Assembly (NCBI GenBank): GCA_024276295.1
Contig: JAJRXN010000051.1
Span: 1 to 11,591 of the forward strand
From: Acidobacteriota bacterium
GTDB taxonomy: Bacteria; Acidobacteriota; Polarisedimenticolia; J045
Direction of reading: 5' to 3'
DNA length: 11,591 bases
The first letter of the stretch is position 1. The number at the start of each line of letters is the position of its first letter. This document shows positions 1 to 6,670 of the stretch, in pieces. Under the pieces are notes generated by a model. That model worked only from the letters and a program-made list of their open reading frames with translations, was not told the origin of the DNA and searched no databases. The position numbers and the translations under genes were made by a program.

Positions 1-827
1 AGCGCGAAGCCGATCGCCAGGTTGACCCCGATCATCACCAGCCTGATCCAGCGCGAGCCGAGCGGCTTGCTGGCGAACAGCAGGGTGATCGGCAGGTAGA
101 GCGCCAGCGCCGCGCCGAACAGGTTCGGCTGCAGTGCGAGCAGCGCCGAGGCGCGGTGCCGCTCGAGCGTGCCGGTCACGAACGCGAGCCACGACTCGCC
201 GATCGCCTGGACACAGTTGAGGAACAGCGACAGCGTGCAGGCCGCCACCAGCAGCAGCTTGTCCCTCCGCTCGCGGGCGACGCGGAACGCCGCCGGCAGG
301 AACAGCATGTACGACAGGTGGTTCTTCGCCGCCGCCAGCAGATCGAACAGCGAGCGCTGCCATGTGAACCAGCTATTGAAGCAGGAGACGATGATCAGCA
401 CGGCGTAGATCGCCAGGATGAACCCCATCTTGCTGCGGAGCGGCTCCCGTCCTCCGAGGGCATTGGCCCGCCAGATCACGAACAGCAGCGCGACGATCAT
501 CAGCGTCTCGGCGTTGACCGCGCGGATCGGGATCAGCCCCTTGGGGATCAGGTCGATCGCCGGGACGCCGAACGCCAACAGGGCCAGCCCCATCGCCGGG
601 CGCTGCATCGTCTTGACGAGGAACAGCACGCCGAAGAACGCGATCAGTCCGTACTTGACGCTGGTGAAGGGCAGGGCGAAACCGATGGCCACCGCCCCGA
701 CGACGAGCAGCAGCAGGGAGATCTCGCCGACGCCGAGCAGGACCTCGCGTTCGCGCCTTGCCGGTTCGTCCCGGACCGTCGGTCCCGCCGGACGCTCGGT
801 GAACCGGACCGGCTGGTACGAGGACAT
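1..827 (-). CDS. O-antigen ligase / polysaccharide polymerase-like membrane protein (3' end outside window)
   Basis: This is the first 275 codons of a multi-pass inner-membrane protein; the C-terminus lies beyond the left edge. Hydrophobic segments are visible near residues 36-53, 58-72, 78-94, 107-119, 134-150, 190-208, 236-252 and 261-275. The cytoplasmic N-terminus is charged (about 30 residues, Arg/Glu-rich). Around residues 224-247, HRASALLALQPNLFGAALAL resembles the R...PN.......P signature of the O-antigen ligase/polymerase (Wzy_C/WaaL) superfamily. Such proteins polymerise or attach undecaprenyl-linked glycans at the periplasmic face. The ATG at 827 is preceded by GGAGAT (minus strand, 838-833) at a good distance. 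The gene lies 90 nt downstream of the MurJ-like flippase on the same strand, so co-transcription is likely. Ligase and polymerase cannot be told apart here because the diagnostic large periplasmic loop is missing. The family call is fairly firm; the precise role is inferred. Confidence 0.75.
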   Translation of the reverse strand, partial: MSSYQPVRFTERPAGPTVRDEPARREREVLLGVGEISLLLLVVGAVAIGFALPFTSVKYGLIAFFGVLFLVKTMQRPAMGLALLAFGVPAIDLIPKGLIPIRAVNAETLMIVALLFVIWRANALGGREPLRSKMGFILAIYAVLIIVSCFNSWFTWQRSLFDLLAAAKNHLSYMLFLPAAFRVARERRDKLLLVAACTLSLFLNCVQAIGESWLAFVTGTLERHRASALLALQPNLFGAALALYLPITLLFASKPLGSRWIRLVMIGVNLAIGFA

Positions 828-856
828 CGACGATCTCCGCTGGCGGTCTGGCGGCC

Positions 857-873
857 CCCCGGCGCGTCCGGGG
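857..873 (-). other. Short GC hairpin between flippase and ligase/polymerase genes
   Basis: A perfect 6-bp inverted repeat (CCCCGG / CCGGGG) with a 5-nt loop sits about 45 nt after the flippase stop and 30 nt before the next start. It has no U-tract, so it is not a canonical terminator. It may tune read-through or mRNA stability, or it may be chance in very GC-rich DNA. Confidence 0.25.
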
Positions 874-917
874 TGCAGGGCCAAGGTACGACGCGGCCGC
901 GCGCAGCCGCAAGCCTC

Positions 918-2537
918 CTAGCGGCGTCGTCCGCGGCGGCCGGGCAGCCGGTCGAGGACGAGCCGGATCGTGTCGACCCGGCCGATCGCCGCCACGGCCA
1001 GGAAGGACAGCCCGGCCAGCGCGGCGCTGGCGAGGAGCAGCGCGAGCTGCTCGACCCAGCCCGAGACCCACCCGGCGGAGACGAACGTCGTCGCCGCGGT
1101 GACGAGGACGGCGACGAGACTGGCGGCCATCAGCCAGGCCACGTCCCGGCCGATGTCGGCACGGCGGGGCTTGACCGCGTCGCGCAGCCGGTGCCAGAGC
1201 ATCCCGCCCCGGAAGAACGCCGAGACGGTCGAGGCGATCGCCAGCCCGAGGATCCCCAGCGGGAAGAACAGCGCCAGCGAGAGCACCGTCTTGACGCCGA
1301 TGCGGTAGAAGCCGATCACGACCGGCGTCCGCGTGTCGCCGTCGGCGATGAACACCTGCGAGAGCATCTGGTTGATGCCGTAGATCGGCGCCGCCAGGGC
1401 GAACACCGGCAGCACCGTCGCCGTCAGCGTCGCGGCGTCGGTGGAGAAGTTCCCGCGCGTGTACAGAAAGTCGACCACCGGCCGCGCCGCGCCGCACAGG
1501 AACGCGGTGACCGGCAGCATGAAGAAGATGTACCCGACCGTCGCCTGGCCCAGCCGACGGCGCAGCTCGTCGTAGCGCCCCTCGACCGCCAGGTCGGCGA
1601 AGTGCGGCAGCAGAACCTGCTGGGCGATCATGATCACCAGATCGGTCACCACCGCCGAGGCGATCAGCGCATAGCCCAGCACGGCGAGGTGCCCGCCCGG
1701 CAGGTACGACGCGAAGTTGCGGTCGATCAGCACGTCGAGCCGCGTTCCGGTCAGGCCGATGAACAGCGGCAGCGCGATCGTGACGATCCGCCGCACCTCG
1801 GGCGCGAACGGCCGCAGCACGAAGCGGTACGAGCGCCGGAAGCGCCACAGGATCCCGAGCTGGAGCACGAACGTCGCCATGGCGCCGGCGAGGATCCCCA
1901 GCGCGTAGCCCTCGATGCCGATCGTGCGACCGAGCAGGGCGACGGCGAGCACCACCGCTCCGGCGTTGAGCACCCGGCCGAGCGCGGGGAAGACCTGCCG
2001 CCGATAGAGGTTCTGCAGGCTGCCGAGCACGACCGCCAGCACCGAGAAGAACAGCGAGAACGCCAGGATCCGCACCAGCGCCGCGCTGGTCGCCCAGGCT
2101 TCCGGTTCGTCGTGGAACCCGCTGGCGAACAGCCGCACCAGCGCGTCGGCCCCGAAGAACAGCAGCAGGACCACCATCAGCAGGAACACCGCCAGCGTGT
2201 TGAGCACGTTGCTCACGCGGCGCCACGCCTCGGCCTCGCCGACTTCGGCCCGGACCTGCGTGAAGTACGGGATGATCGCCGCGCGCAGCGGCGCCTCGAC
2301 CCAGGTGGCGAACATCTGCGTGATGTCGTTGGCCACCCGGAAGCTGTCCATCAGCCGCGTGGCGCCGAAGATCGCCGCCGAGGCCATCTCCCGCAGCAGG
2401 CCGAGCACCTTGGCGGCGGTGCCCAGCCCGCTGACGATCATGCTGGCGCGGACCAGGTGGCGCGTGTCGGCGCGCCGGCGGGATTCCTCGGCCGACGGAC
2501 CGGCCGGCAGGGAATCGGGCATCTCGGGCTCGGCCAC
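918..2537 (-). CDS. MurJ/MviN-family lipid-linked glycan flippase
   Basis: A 539-residue MOP-superfamily membrane protein of about normal MurJ size (MurJ is near 510), with some 14 hydrophobic segments. Family marks are visible: the N-terminal stretch GLLREMASAAIFGATRLMDS (residues 46-65, with R49 and D64), E81 before the PLRAAIIP stretch, and a D272-R273 pair in LDVLIDRNF. These correspond to charged cavity residues essential in E. coli MurJ. Further C-terminal are LYTRGNFS and the IADGDTRTPV motif typical of the seventh to eighth helices. Known members flip lipid II across the inner membrane. Its place directly before an O-antigen ligase-like gene suggests it may instead export a lipid-linked exopolysaccharide unit. 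I chose the GTG at 2537 because AGGAGA lies 8 nt upstream; the open frame extends upstream to 2732 but there overlaps the divergent deacetylase. The ATG at 2522 is an alternative start. A dedicated peptidoglycan MurJ cannot be excluded. Confidence 0.85.
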   Translation of the reverse strand: MAEPEMPDSLPAGPSAEESRRRADTRHLVRASMIVSGLGTAAKVLGLLREMASAAIFGATRLMDSFRVANDITQMFATWVEAPLRAAIIPYFTQVRAEVGEAEAWRRVSNVLNTLAVFLLMVVLLLFFGADALVRLFASGFHDEPEAWATSAALVRILAFSLFFSVLAVVLGSLQNLYRRQVFPALGRVLNAGAVVLAVALLGRTIGIEGYALGILAGAMATFVLQLGILWRFRRSYRFVLRPFAPEVRRIVTIALPLFIGLTGTRLDVLIDRNFASYLPGGHLAVLGYALIASAVVTDLVIMIAQQVLLPHFADLAVEGRYDELRRRLGQATVGYIFFMLPVTAFLCGAARPVVDFLYTRGNFSTDAATLTATVLPVFALAAPIYGINQMLSQVFIADGDTRTPVVIGFYRIGVKTVLSLALFFPLGILGLAIASTVSAFFRGGMLWHRLRDAVKPRRADIGRDVAWLMAASLVAVLVTAATTFVSAGWVSGWVEQLALLLASAALAGLSFLAVAAIGRVDTIRLVLDRLPGRRGRRR

Positions 2538-2645
2538 GCGGGGCGTCTCCTCTCGTCCGCCGGATGCGGAAGGGGCCGACGGCTGGCGAGAATACCGCGC
2601 CCCGCCGGAGAACCTATACTCCTTCTTCCCGGCGACGAGGAGTTG
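2538..2645. promoter_or_regulatory. Divergent intergenic region with candidate promoter(s)
   Basis: This 108-nt gap separates the flippase (minus) from the deacetylase (plus), so it must carry starts for both directions unless transcription enters from further away. On the plus strand TATACT at 2615-2620 is a good -10 hexamer, placing transcription start near 2627 and a short leader before the ATG at 2646; no convincing -35 box lies 16-18 nt upstream. On the minus strand TATTCT (2594-2589) is a weaker -10 candidate. A 5-bp inverted repeat (TCCGC/GCGGA, 2556-2570) lies between the minus-strand candidate and the flippase RBS and could be an operator or a leader hairpin. All are sequence-only guesses. 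Confidence 0.35.
2546..2551 (-). promoter_or_regulatory. Ribosome binding site of the MurJ-like gene
   Basis: AGGAGA read on the minus strand, with 8 nt separating it from the GTG at 2537. This spacing favours the GTG over the ATG at 2522, for which the same site would be 23 nt away. Confidence 0.6.
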
Positions 2646-3632
2646 ATGCTGCGATCGATCTGGGCCTCGTGGCGACGCAGGCGGCTGTACCGGCGGTGCC
2701 TCGAGGCCCCCGCGCTGGTCCTCCGTTACCACTCGGTCGGCGACCCGGCGCGGGTCCGCGAGTACCTCGACCCCGGCCTGTCGGTCCCCCCGGAGCGGTT
2801 TGCGGCCCAGCTCGCCCTGCTCGGCCGGCGGTTCGAGTTCCGGACGCTCGACGAGCTGGAACCGCTGCTCGACGGCTCAGCGGCCGGCGACCGGCCGGCG
2901 GTGTTCGTGACGTTCGACGACGGCTACCGCGACAACCACGACGTCGCCCTGCCGCTGCTGCGGGCCGCCGGCGCCCGCGCGACGTTCTACGTGACGACCG
3001 GCCCGCTGGCCTCGGGGCGCGGCCTGTGGATCTCCGAGCTGTACCGGCTCGTCCCGCGCCTGCCGGCCGGACCGCTCGAACTGGACGTCGAGGGGGGACC
3101 GCTCGACGTGCCGGCCGACCCGGCGGCGCGCACGCCGGTGCGCCGGACGCTGACCCGCCGGCTGGCGGCGATGACCGCCGCCGACCGGGAACGGGCGCTC
3201 GACCGGATGGCCGGCGCCGCCGGCGTCCCACGCGGCGAGGGGCTCGCCGGGAGCTTCATGACGCCGGACCAGCTCCGGGCGCTGCGCGCGGCGGGGATGC
3301 TCGTCGGAGCCCATACCCGCAGCCATCCGCACCTCGCGCTGCTCGAACCGGCCGCCCACGCCGACGAGGTCGCCGGCTCACGACGCGATCTCGAGGCGAT
3401 CCTCGGCGAACCGGTCGAGCACTTCGCCTACCCCAACCCGGGCGGCGGCGGCGCGGTGCCGGACGCGGCGCGCACCTCGGCCGCGGCCGCCGGGTTCCGC
3501 ACCGCGGTGACGTCCCGTCCCGGGCCGCTGGTCCCCGGCGCGGACCGGCTGAGGCTGCCCCGGGTCGGCGTCTACGCCGGCCGGCAGCAGGAGCTGCTGT
3601 TCGGGCTGATCGGTCGGAGCCGCCGTGCCTGA
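2646..3632 (+). CDS. Polysaccharide deacetylase (NodB homology, CE4)
   Basis: A 328-residue NodB-fold deacetylase, expected to remove N- or O-acetyl groups from sugars by metal-dependent hydrolysis. Visible CE4 motifs: VLRYHSV (25-31), TFDDG (89-93, with catalytic-base and metal Asp), HTRSH (223-227, metal His pair) and FAYPNPGG (260-267, the MT3-like motif). About 130 residues lie between the Asp pair and the His pair, so an insertion (roughly 125-205, Arg/Ala-rich) is present; it starts with GLWISELYRLV, a feature seen in exopolysaccharide-locus deacetylases. There is no signal peptide or membrane segment, so the enzyme is predicted cytoplasmic, acting on a lipid-linked or nucleotide-linked precursor. 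The ATG has GAGGAG only 3 nt upstream, which is tight; no better in-frame start precedes the YHS motif. Its stop overlaps the next gene by 8 nt, which implies translational coupling. Substrate unknown. Confidence 0.88.
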   Translation: MLRSIWASWRRRRLYRRCLEAPALVLRYHSVGDPARVREYLDPGLSVPPERFAAQLALLGRRFEFRTLDELEPLLDGSAAGDRPAVFVTFDDGYRDNHDVALPLLRAAGARATFYVTTGPLASGRGLWISELYRLVPRLPAGPLELDVEGGPLDVPADPAARTPVRRTLTRRLAAMTAADRERALDRMAGAAGVPRGEGLAGSFMTPDQLRALRAAGMLVGAHTRSHPHLALLEPAAHADEVAGSRRDLEAILGEPVEHFAYPNPGGGGAVPDAARTSAAAAGFRTAVTSRPGPLVPGADRLRLPRVGVYAGRQQELLFGLIGRSRRA

Positions 3633-4776
3633 CCTGCCGGCATGCTCCGCGCGGATCGCGGTCGTCGTCACCCAGCTCGGCCTCGGAGGGGCCGAGCGGC
3701 AGACGGCGCTGCTGCTCGAGCGTCTCGCCGGGACGGCGTGGGCCCCGCGGCTCGTCGTCTGCCTGTCCGATCACGTGGCGCCCTGGGGGGAGACGATCCG
3801 CGCCCTCGGGTACCCGCTCGAGGTGCTGCCCCGGCGCCGGAGCTTCGATCCGGGCCGGCTGCTGCGGCTGCGACGCCTGCTGGCCCGGGAGGCGATCGAC
3901 CTCGTCCATGCCGTGCACATGCTCGCCTCGGGCTACTGCGCACTGGCGACCCTCGCCGGGGGGCCCCGCCTCGTACCGACCGCCCGGGGGACCGTCGTGC
4001 CCCGGCACGCGCTGCGCTGGGCGGTCTACCGGCGGATGCTCCGCCGCGCTCCGGTGGTGATCGCCAACTCCCGCCGGGGCGCCGACTTCCTGTGCGAGCG
4101 GCTCGGCGCGCGCCCGGCGGCGGTGCGGGTCGTGCCCAACGGAATCGACTTCGCGGCGCTCCGGCAGGCCGTGGCGCGGGAGACCGTCCGGGCCGGTCTG
4201 GGGCTCGACGAGGCGGTGCCGCTGGTCGCGTTCGTCGGCAAGGACAACCGGGTCAAGAACATCCCGCGGCTGGCGGCGGTGCTCGAGGGGCTGCTCGCAC
4301 GGCGGCCCGACGTCCGGGCGATCGTCGCCGGCGTCGGGCTCGACGAGGCGGCGCGGCCGAAGCACTTCGCGCGCCTGCCCCGGGAGCGGGTGCTGCTGCT
4401 CGGGCCGCGTCCCGACGTCCCGGCCCTGCTGGCGGCGGCGGACCTGCTGCTCGTCACCTCGGACTCCGAGGGGTGTCCCAACGCGGTCCTCGAGGCGGCC
4501 GGCGTCGGAACCCCGGTCGTCTCGGGTGACGTCGGCGACGTCCGGACGATCCTCGGAGGCGCCGCCGCGGGAACGGTCGTCGCCGTCGACGACGTGACGG
4601 CCTACGTCGAGGCGGCGCTCGCCTGGCTCGACGACCGCGCCGCGGCACGCGAGCGCGTGAAGCGCGAATGGCCCCGGCTCGAGCGGGAGTACGGCGTCGA
4701 GGCGATGGTCCACCGGACCGTGGTGTGCTGGCGTGATGCGCTCGGCAAAGGCGCTCCGGGGATTACGGAAACGTGA
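3625..4776 (+). CDS. Glycosyltransferase, GT4 family (GT-B fold)
   Basis: A 383-residue retaining glycosyltransferase. The N-terminal domain opens with a beta-strand then LGLGGAERQTALL (GGAE at 21-24), the usual acceptor-side glycine loop. VVPNGID near residues 169-175 marks the domain linker. VGKDNRVKNI (about 204-213) carries the K/R residues that contact the nucleotide-sugar phosphates. SEGCPNAVLEAAGVGTPVV contains the EX7E pair (E282, E290), the family's donor-binding signature. No signal peptide or membrane span, so it acts at the cytoplasmic face on a lipid-linked acceptor. The GTG start at 3625 has GGAG 5 nt upstream and lies inside the end of the deacetylase gene, so the pair is translated together. 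The stop codon is embedded in a strong hairpin (see next entry). Donor and acceptor sugars cannot be told from sequence. Confidence 0.9.
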   Translation: MPDLPACSARIAVVVTQLGLGGAERQTALLLERLAGTAWAPRLVVCLSDHVAPWGETIRALGYPLEVLPRRRSFDPGRLLRLRRLLAREAIDLVHAVHMLASGYCALATLAGGPRLVPTARGTVVPRHALRWAVYRRMLRRAPVVIANSRRGADFLCERLGARPAAVRVVPNGIDFAALRQAVARETVRAGLGLDEAVPLVAFVGKDNRVKNIPRLAAVLEGLLARRPDVRAIVAGVGLDEAARPKHFARLPRERVLLLGPRPDVPALLAAADLLLVTSDSEGCPNAVLEAAGVGTPVVSGDVGDVRTILGGAAAGTVVAVDDVTAYVEAALAWLDDRAAARERVKREWPRLEREYGVEAMVHRTVVCWRDALGKGAPGITET

Positions 4777-4785
4777 TCCCGGAGC
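4753..4785 (+). terminator. Long GAAA-tetraloop hairpin spanning the glycosyltransferase stop codon
   Basis: Left arm 4753-4767 and right arm 4772-4785 form 14 pairs (one T-G wobble) with a single bulged G at 4761 and a GAAA loop at 4768-4771. The stop TGA (4774-4776) lies within the right arm. No T-run follows, so this is not a textbook intrinsic terminator. It could be a U-less terminator as proposed for GC-rich bacteria, a 3'-end stabiliser that separates expression of the sugar-enzyme pair from the beta-helix pair, or a protein-binding site. The pairing itself is directly visible; the role is inferred. Confidence 0.4.
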
Positions 4786-4912
4786 CACTCCCGGTCGACG
4801 TCTCCGGCGCCGACTTCCGGGCCGCCGGCCGGGAATCCCGGACAACCGGCGCTGGAAGCGAACCCCGGCCGGTCGCGGAAGCGCGGCATTGTCCTTGCAG
4901 GAGCACAGCGGG
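4777..4912 (+). other. 136-nt gap before the first beta-helix gene
   Basis: Non-coding spacer rich in CCGG and CCCGG words that can pair with one another, but I see no single convincing structure after the hairpin at 4753-4785. No clear -10/-35 pair is present. It holds the ribosome binding site of the next gene at its 3' end. Confidence 0.35.
4899..4903 (+). promoter_or_regulatory. Ribosome binding site of the first beta-helix gene
   Basis: AGGAG with a 9-nt spacer to the ATG at 4913. It decides the start: the open frame continues upstream to 4733, but only this ATG begins with a signal peptide. Confidence 0.65.
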
Positions 4913-6658
4913 ATGTCGTCATTCACCAGGTCATGTGCAGCGGCACTCGGGTTGCTGCTCGCCGCGGCGGTCGTCCCCGCCGAGGCGGGGCGGCTCTTCG
5001 TGCGCCTCGACGGCGCCGATACGTGCGACGGGCGCGCCGACCGCCCGGCCGGCGAACGCCCGTGCGCCTTCGCCAGCATCGCCCACGCCGCGCGGAAGGC
5101 CCGCTGCGGGGACACGGTGGTCGTCGGGCCCGGAGCGTTCGGCGAACCGAAGATCGTGCTCGAGCGCTCCTGTCCGGCCGACGCGCCGCTGGTGATCGAA
5201 GGGACCGGACGGGGGGCGACGTTCTGGATGGCCGGCCTGGCCAGGATCGACGCGGCGGCCTGCCGCGCCGCGGGCGCCGGCTGGACGTGCCCGCTGCCGC
5301 CCGACGCGACGAAGAAGCTCGGCCCGTCCTCGTGCCTTGCCCAGAGGCGCGCCTCCGGCGTGCGGTTCCTCGACGACAACGGCGTGCACGGCGACATGGC
5401 CGGCCCGGTCTGCCTGACCTGGCTCGACGAGCCCGGCGCGCCCCTGGCCGCCGACGGGGTCGCCGCGGTCGACGGCGGGGCGGTCCACGTCCGGCCCTGG
5501 AACGGCCTGGCGCCCGACGCGGCGGGGCTGTGGTTCCCGCGGGCCGCGCGCTACCAGTCGGGAGCCGACGGCCCGGTGCACGTCGCCGGAGACCACATCG
5601 AGATCCGCAACCTGTCGATCGTCAGCGGCGCGGGCAACGCCGTCGCCCTGCGCGGGACCGGCGACCGCCTCGACACGGTGGACGTCTACACCGGCGGCGT
5701 GTGGGTCGACCGCACGTCGCGCGGGGCGGTGCTGCGCGCGGTGACGATCCTGAACAACTACCGCCGGCCGGCCGGCGACACCGCCGCCGACGCCTGGGGG
5801 CGGATGCGCAGCCACAGCCTGTCGATCCTCGGCCACGACTTCCTGCTGGCCGACGTCGAGACGTACGCCTCGCGCGAAGGCATCGGCTTTGCCGGGGCCT
5901 CCGGGGGACGGGTCGACGGCCTGTTCGCCCACGGCCACCACAATCACGCGCTGAAGTTCATCGACGGGGCCCACGACATCGCGGTCCGCAACTGCCTGGT
6001 GCACGACTCGCAGGAGCCGCTGTTCATCGAGTGCGCCCACGACCTGAGCTTCGAGCACTGCACGTTCCCGTTCGGGGCGATCGTGGTGCAGGAGAACCCG
6101 AAGTCCGACTGCCGGCCGAAGGTGGCCGACCTCGACATCCGCGACAGCATCCTGTGCGGCGTGTCGTTCTTCGCCAAGTACGGCGACACCTGGGCCGGCG
6201 GCGGGCACGACCTGGACCGGAACGTCTACCTGACGGACGGGGACCTGTGCCGGCGCGGCGCGAACATCGTCAAGGCGGCGGGACGCAGGTTCCGCACGCT
6301 CGAGAGCTGGCAGGCCTTCGCCGACGACCCGTGCCGCGACTGCACCCGGGACCCGCGCTCGCGGACCGAGAGCGGGCACGGGACGTTCGTTTCCTTCGCG
6401 TGGCGGGACGACACGTTCCCGACCTCGTTCGACTTCGATCTCCAGCCGGAAAGCGCCGCGATCGCCCTCGGCGCCCCGGCATCCCCAGGCACGCTCGACA
6501 TCGAGGGCGAGCGGCGTCGCGGCGCCGCGGATGCCGGGGCCTACGAGGGGGGCGAGCCGGTCTGGAGCGGTCGCGACGACTCGCTCGGACTGCTCGTGGA
6601 ACCTATCGTCAGACACGAGAGGCGCGGTGCGGCGGACGATGTCCGTCCCCGCGAGTGA
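4913..6658 (+). CDS. Secreted right-handed parallel beta-helix protein (paralogue 1)
   Basis: A 581-residue exported protein. Residues 1-25 form a Sec signal peptide (FTRSCAAALGLLLAAAVVP core, likely cleavage after AEA). The mature N-terminus (27-100) has VRLDGADTC, a CGDT motif and a VGPGAFGE turn. This is followed by roughly residues 215-480 of short strand-turn repeats in the style xIxIRNLxI, VDGLFAHG and LSFEHCTF, which indicate a parallel beta-helix. The domain ends in the DAGAYE motif (about 540-545) common at the end of such helices. It is cysteine-rich, so disulfides are likely in the periplasm or outside. Known beta-helix relatives include lyases, epimerases and glycan-binding proteins; no catalytic set can be assigned here. 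In a polysaccharide locus, action on the polymer is a fair inference. The last 36 codons show unusual codon use. It is 12 nt upstream of its paralogue. Function open, fold fairly firm. Confidence 0.8.
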   Translation: MSSFTRSCAAALGLLLAAAVVPAEAGRLFVRLDGADTCDGRADRPAGERPCAFASIAHAARKARCGDTVVVGPGAFGEPKIVLERSCPADAPLVIEGTGRGATFWMAGLARIDAAACRAAGAGWTCPLPPDATKKLGPSSCLAQRRASGVRFLDDNGVHGDMAGPVCLTWLDEPGAPLAADGVAAVDGGAVHVRPWNGLAPDAAGLWFPRAARYQSGADGPVHVAGDHIEIRNLSIVSGAGNAVALRGTGDRLDTVDVYTGGVWVDRTSRGAVLRAVTILNNYRRPAGDTAADAWGRMRSHSLSILGHDFLLADVETYASREGIGFAGASGGRVDGLFAHGHHNHALKFIDGAHDIAVRNCLVHDSQEPLFIECAHDLSFEHCTFPFGAIVVQENPKSDCRPKVADLDIRDSILCGVSFFAKYGDTWAGGGHDLDRNVYLTDGDLCRRGANIVKAAGRRFRTLESWQAFADDPCRDCTRDPRSRTESGHGTFVSFAWRDDTFPTSFDFDLQPESAAIALGAPASPGTLDIEGERRRGAADAGAYEGGEPVWSGRDDSLGLLVEPIVRHERRGAADDVRPRE

Positions 6659-6665
6659 GAGGTGA
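6657..6665 (+). promoter_or_regulatory. Ribosome binding site of the second beta-helix gene
   Basis: GAGAGGTGA overlaps the upstream stop codon region and ends 5 nt before the ATG at 6671. It favours that ATG over the in-frame GTG at 6662, which lies inside the site itself. Confidence 0.55.
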
Positions 6666-6670
6666 CGACG

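Noticed and set aside
156..2645. Long plus-strand extension upstream of the deacetylase frame, open back to 156
   Set aside because: It runs antisense through the whole MurJ-like gene and most of the ligase-like gene, and gives low-complexity Arg/Asp/Gln-rich sequence. The deacetylase fold begins after 2646.
4885..4899. Sigma-54-like element (GGCA-N7-TTGCA with GG and GC 10 nt apart) before the first beta-helix gene
   Set aside because: The spacing fits a -24/-12 promoter, but transcription would start near 4910, only 3 nt before the ATG, and would leave out the ribosome binding site at 4899-4903. Probably chance.
4733..4912. Upstream extension of the first beta-helix frame, open from 4733
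   Set aside because: It would add about 60 Arg-rich residues in front of a signal peptide, overlaps the glycosyltransferase gene, and the ribosome site fits only the ATG at 4913.
3256..5397. 713-codon minus-strand open frame across the deacetylase, GT4 and the first beta-helix gene
   Set aside because: Low-complexity Arg/Pro/Gly sequence that crosses an intergenic gap; a shadow of high GC content.
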